DNA from: an uncultured Colwellia sp.
Lineage (GTDB): Bacteria; Pseudomonadota; Gammaproteobacteria; Enterobacterales; Alteromonadaceae
DNA length: 64,000 nucleotides
Direction of reading: 5' to 3'
NCBI GenBank assembly: GCA_913062815.1
Contig: CAJXWZ010000001.1
Span: 62,001-126,000, forward strand
Shown here: positions 62,958 through 64,000 of the stretch, one piece after another
Numbering within the stretch: position 1 is the first letter of the stretch
How the letters are laid out: the number at the start of each line of letters is the position of its first letter
Translations under genes and position numbers: made by a program
The notes under the pieces: generated by a model
Told to the model about the DNA's origin: nothing
What the model saw: only the letters and a program-made list of their open reading frames with translations
Database searches by the model: none

Positions 62958-64000
62958 TAATCTTTTATCTCCAACGAGGACTCTATGTGACTAGTACGCC
63001 ACAAGTAATAAAGTGCCGGTAAAACGAGTAAAGTTAACACAACGGCACTCACCATGCCTCCGACCATAGGCGCTGCAATACGGCTCATCACTTCACTGCC
63101 TGTGCCTGTACCGTATAGAATTGGCAATAAGCCTGCCACAATAGCAGCTGCGGTCATCATAACTGGGCGAACGCGCTGGCCCGCACCCGTTTGAACCGCG
63201 GTAAAAACTGCAGCCTTTGTCACTGCTATACCGTTAGCCTGATGCTGTTCAAGCATAGCTTGATAGGCTTGGTTTAGGTACACCAGCATGATCACACCTA
63301 TTTCGACCGCTACCCCCGCTAAAGCAATAAAGCCCACACCTACTGCCACCGAAAAGTTATAGCCTTCAAGAAACATAAGCCAAATACTACCCACCATAGC
63401 TAAAGGTAAAGTAAGCATGATCATGGCAACTTCAGCCATATTCCTAAAGTTTAAATACAACAAAACCAGGATGATGGCCAAGGTAAGTGGAACCACTAAT
63501 GTTAGTTTCTCTTTAGCTCTTTGCATATATTCATACTGTCCAGCCCAAGTAATGGCATATCCTGCAGGCAAAGTTAATTGATTACGCAATATTTGCTGCG
63601 CATGCTCAACATAATTACCAATATCTATATCATTGTTAAGATCGATAAAAGACCAACCATTGAGGCGCGCATTTTCAGACTTAATGCCCGGAGGACCATC
63701 TTCAATAAATATTTCTGCAACATCGCCTAAAGAGATACGATGGCCATTTGCCGTCACTATAGGTAACAAAGAGAGTTGCTCTGGCGAGTTCCGATAATCT
63801 TGTGGATAGCGTAAATTTACCGGATAGCGCTCCAAACCTTCAACGGTTTGGGTGACATTCATGCCGCCAATGGCTGTAGCGACCACCTGTTGAATGTCAG
63901 CAATACTTAAGCCATAACGTGCGGCTTTGCTACGTTGAATATCAACTTTAATGTATCGGCCACCAGCAACTCGCTCAGAATACACCGAAGCGGTACCAGC
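62957..64000 (-). CDS. CusA-type heavy-metal RND pump, C-terminal part (partial)
   Basis: The frame is open to the window end; 347 codons of the C-terminal third are present and the N-terminal part lies beyond base 64000. It begins GTASVYSERVAGGRYIKVDI, which matches CusA/CzcA porter-domain sequence (GTASV.AER...G.Y). Later LTLAIILVLLYLNFRNMAEV, GVGFIALAGVAVEIGVIMLV and QRVRPVMMTAAAIVAGLLPI are the TM8-TM11 segments of heavy-metal efflux pumps. It probably exports copper, silver or a similar metal. Two PepSY genes follow it. Confidence 0.92.
   Translation of the reverse strand, partial: AGTASVYSERVAGGRYIKVDIQRSKAARYGLSIADIQQVVATAIGGMNVTQTVEGLERYPVNLRYPQDYRNSPEQLSLLPIVTANGHRISLGDVAEIFIEDGPPGIKSENARLNGWSFIDLNNDIDIGNYVEHAQQILRNQLTLPAGYAITWAGQYEYMQRAKEKLTLVVPLTLAIILVLLYLNFRNMAEVAMIMLTLPLAMVGSIWLMFLEGYNFSVAVGVGFIALAGVAVEIGVIMLVYLNQAYQAMLEQHQANGIAVTKAAVFTAVQTGAGQRVRPVMMTAAAIVAGLLPILYGTGTGSEVMSRIAAPMVGGMVSAVVLTLLVLPALYYLWRTSHIESSLEIKD

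Overview
The window is AT-rich chromosomal DNA of a marine gammaproteobacterium of the Alteromonadales, most likely Colwellia/Thalassotalea-like. This rests on the conserved lptG-lptF / pepA-holC-valS block, many TonB, porin and c-type cytochrome surface proteins, and a small protein (32200-32418) that resembles the TIGR02922 family of Colwellia relatives. No rRNA, prophage, insertion sequence or CRISPR array was seen; one tRNA-Leu(CAA) is present.

Layout. 1-5126: tail of a PF03640-type secreted protein, a cytochrome lipoprotein, a CXXCH-plus-beta-barrel fusion, an ECF sigma / RskA-like anti-sigma pair, and an alginate-export-type porin. 5189-5854: secreted leucine-rich-repeat protein. 6227-15793: the most notable locus, a tight run of ten genes with 1-8 bp overlaps or short gaps: outer-membrane barrel, membrane GT2, GT-C-like membrane protein, GT2, DUF547, TIGR04282-type transferase, ArsM, radical SAM enzyme, thioredoxin-type arsenate reductase and MTA phosphorylase. 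It reads as a complete candidate pathway for making arsenosugars or arseno-glycolipids from arsenate, with a radical SAM protein that does not look like standard ArsS. 16281-19060: DctPQM TRAP transporter. 19196-20292: membrane protein divergent from an OhrR-like regulator, with two matching palindromes between them.

20315-28275: FecI-type sigma, FecR, TonB-dependent receptor, DUF1800 and DUF1501 proteins in one direction; the DUF1800 protein carries 11 acidic two-cysteine repeats. 28616-33300: hypothetical proteins, including three small paralogues that align without gaps over 58 residues. 33301-36809: DUF1330, polyferredoxin and FAD oxidoreductase operon. 37353-44926: phosphate transporter, DUF5060-type lipoprotein, dihaem cytochrome, chemoreceptor and DUF3365 haem protein. 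45381-52551: cyclophilin, peptide deformylase, tRNA-Leu, and a TetR gene divergent from an RND efflux pair with a double operator. 52700-61374: RDD protein, lptG/lptF, pepA, holC, valS, cold-shock gene. 61483-64000: two PepSY proteins and the C-terminal part of a CusA-type metal efflux pump cut by the window end.

Functions were read from motifs and family knowledge only; no database search was possible. Starts were moved from the longest frame where a ribosome binding site, signal peptide or family comparison favoured an internal codon; this is stated in each entry.
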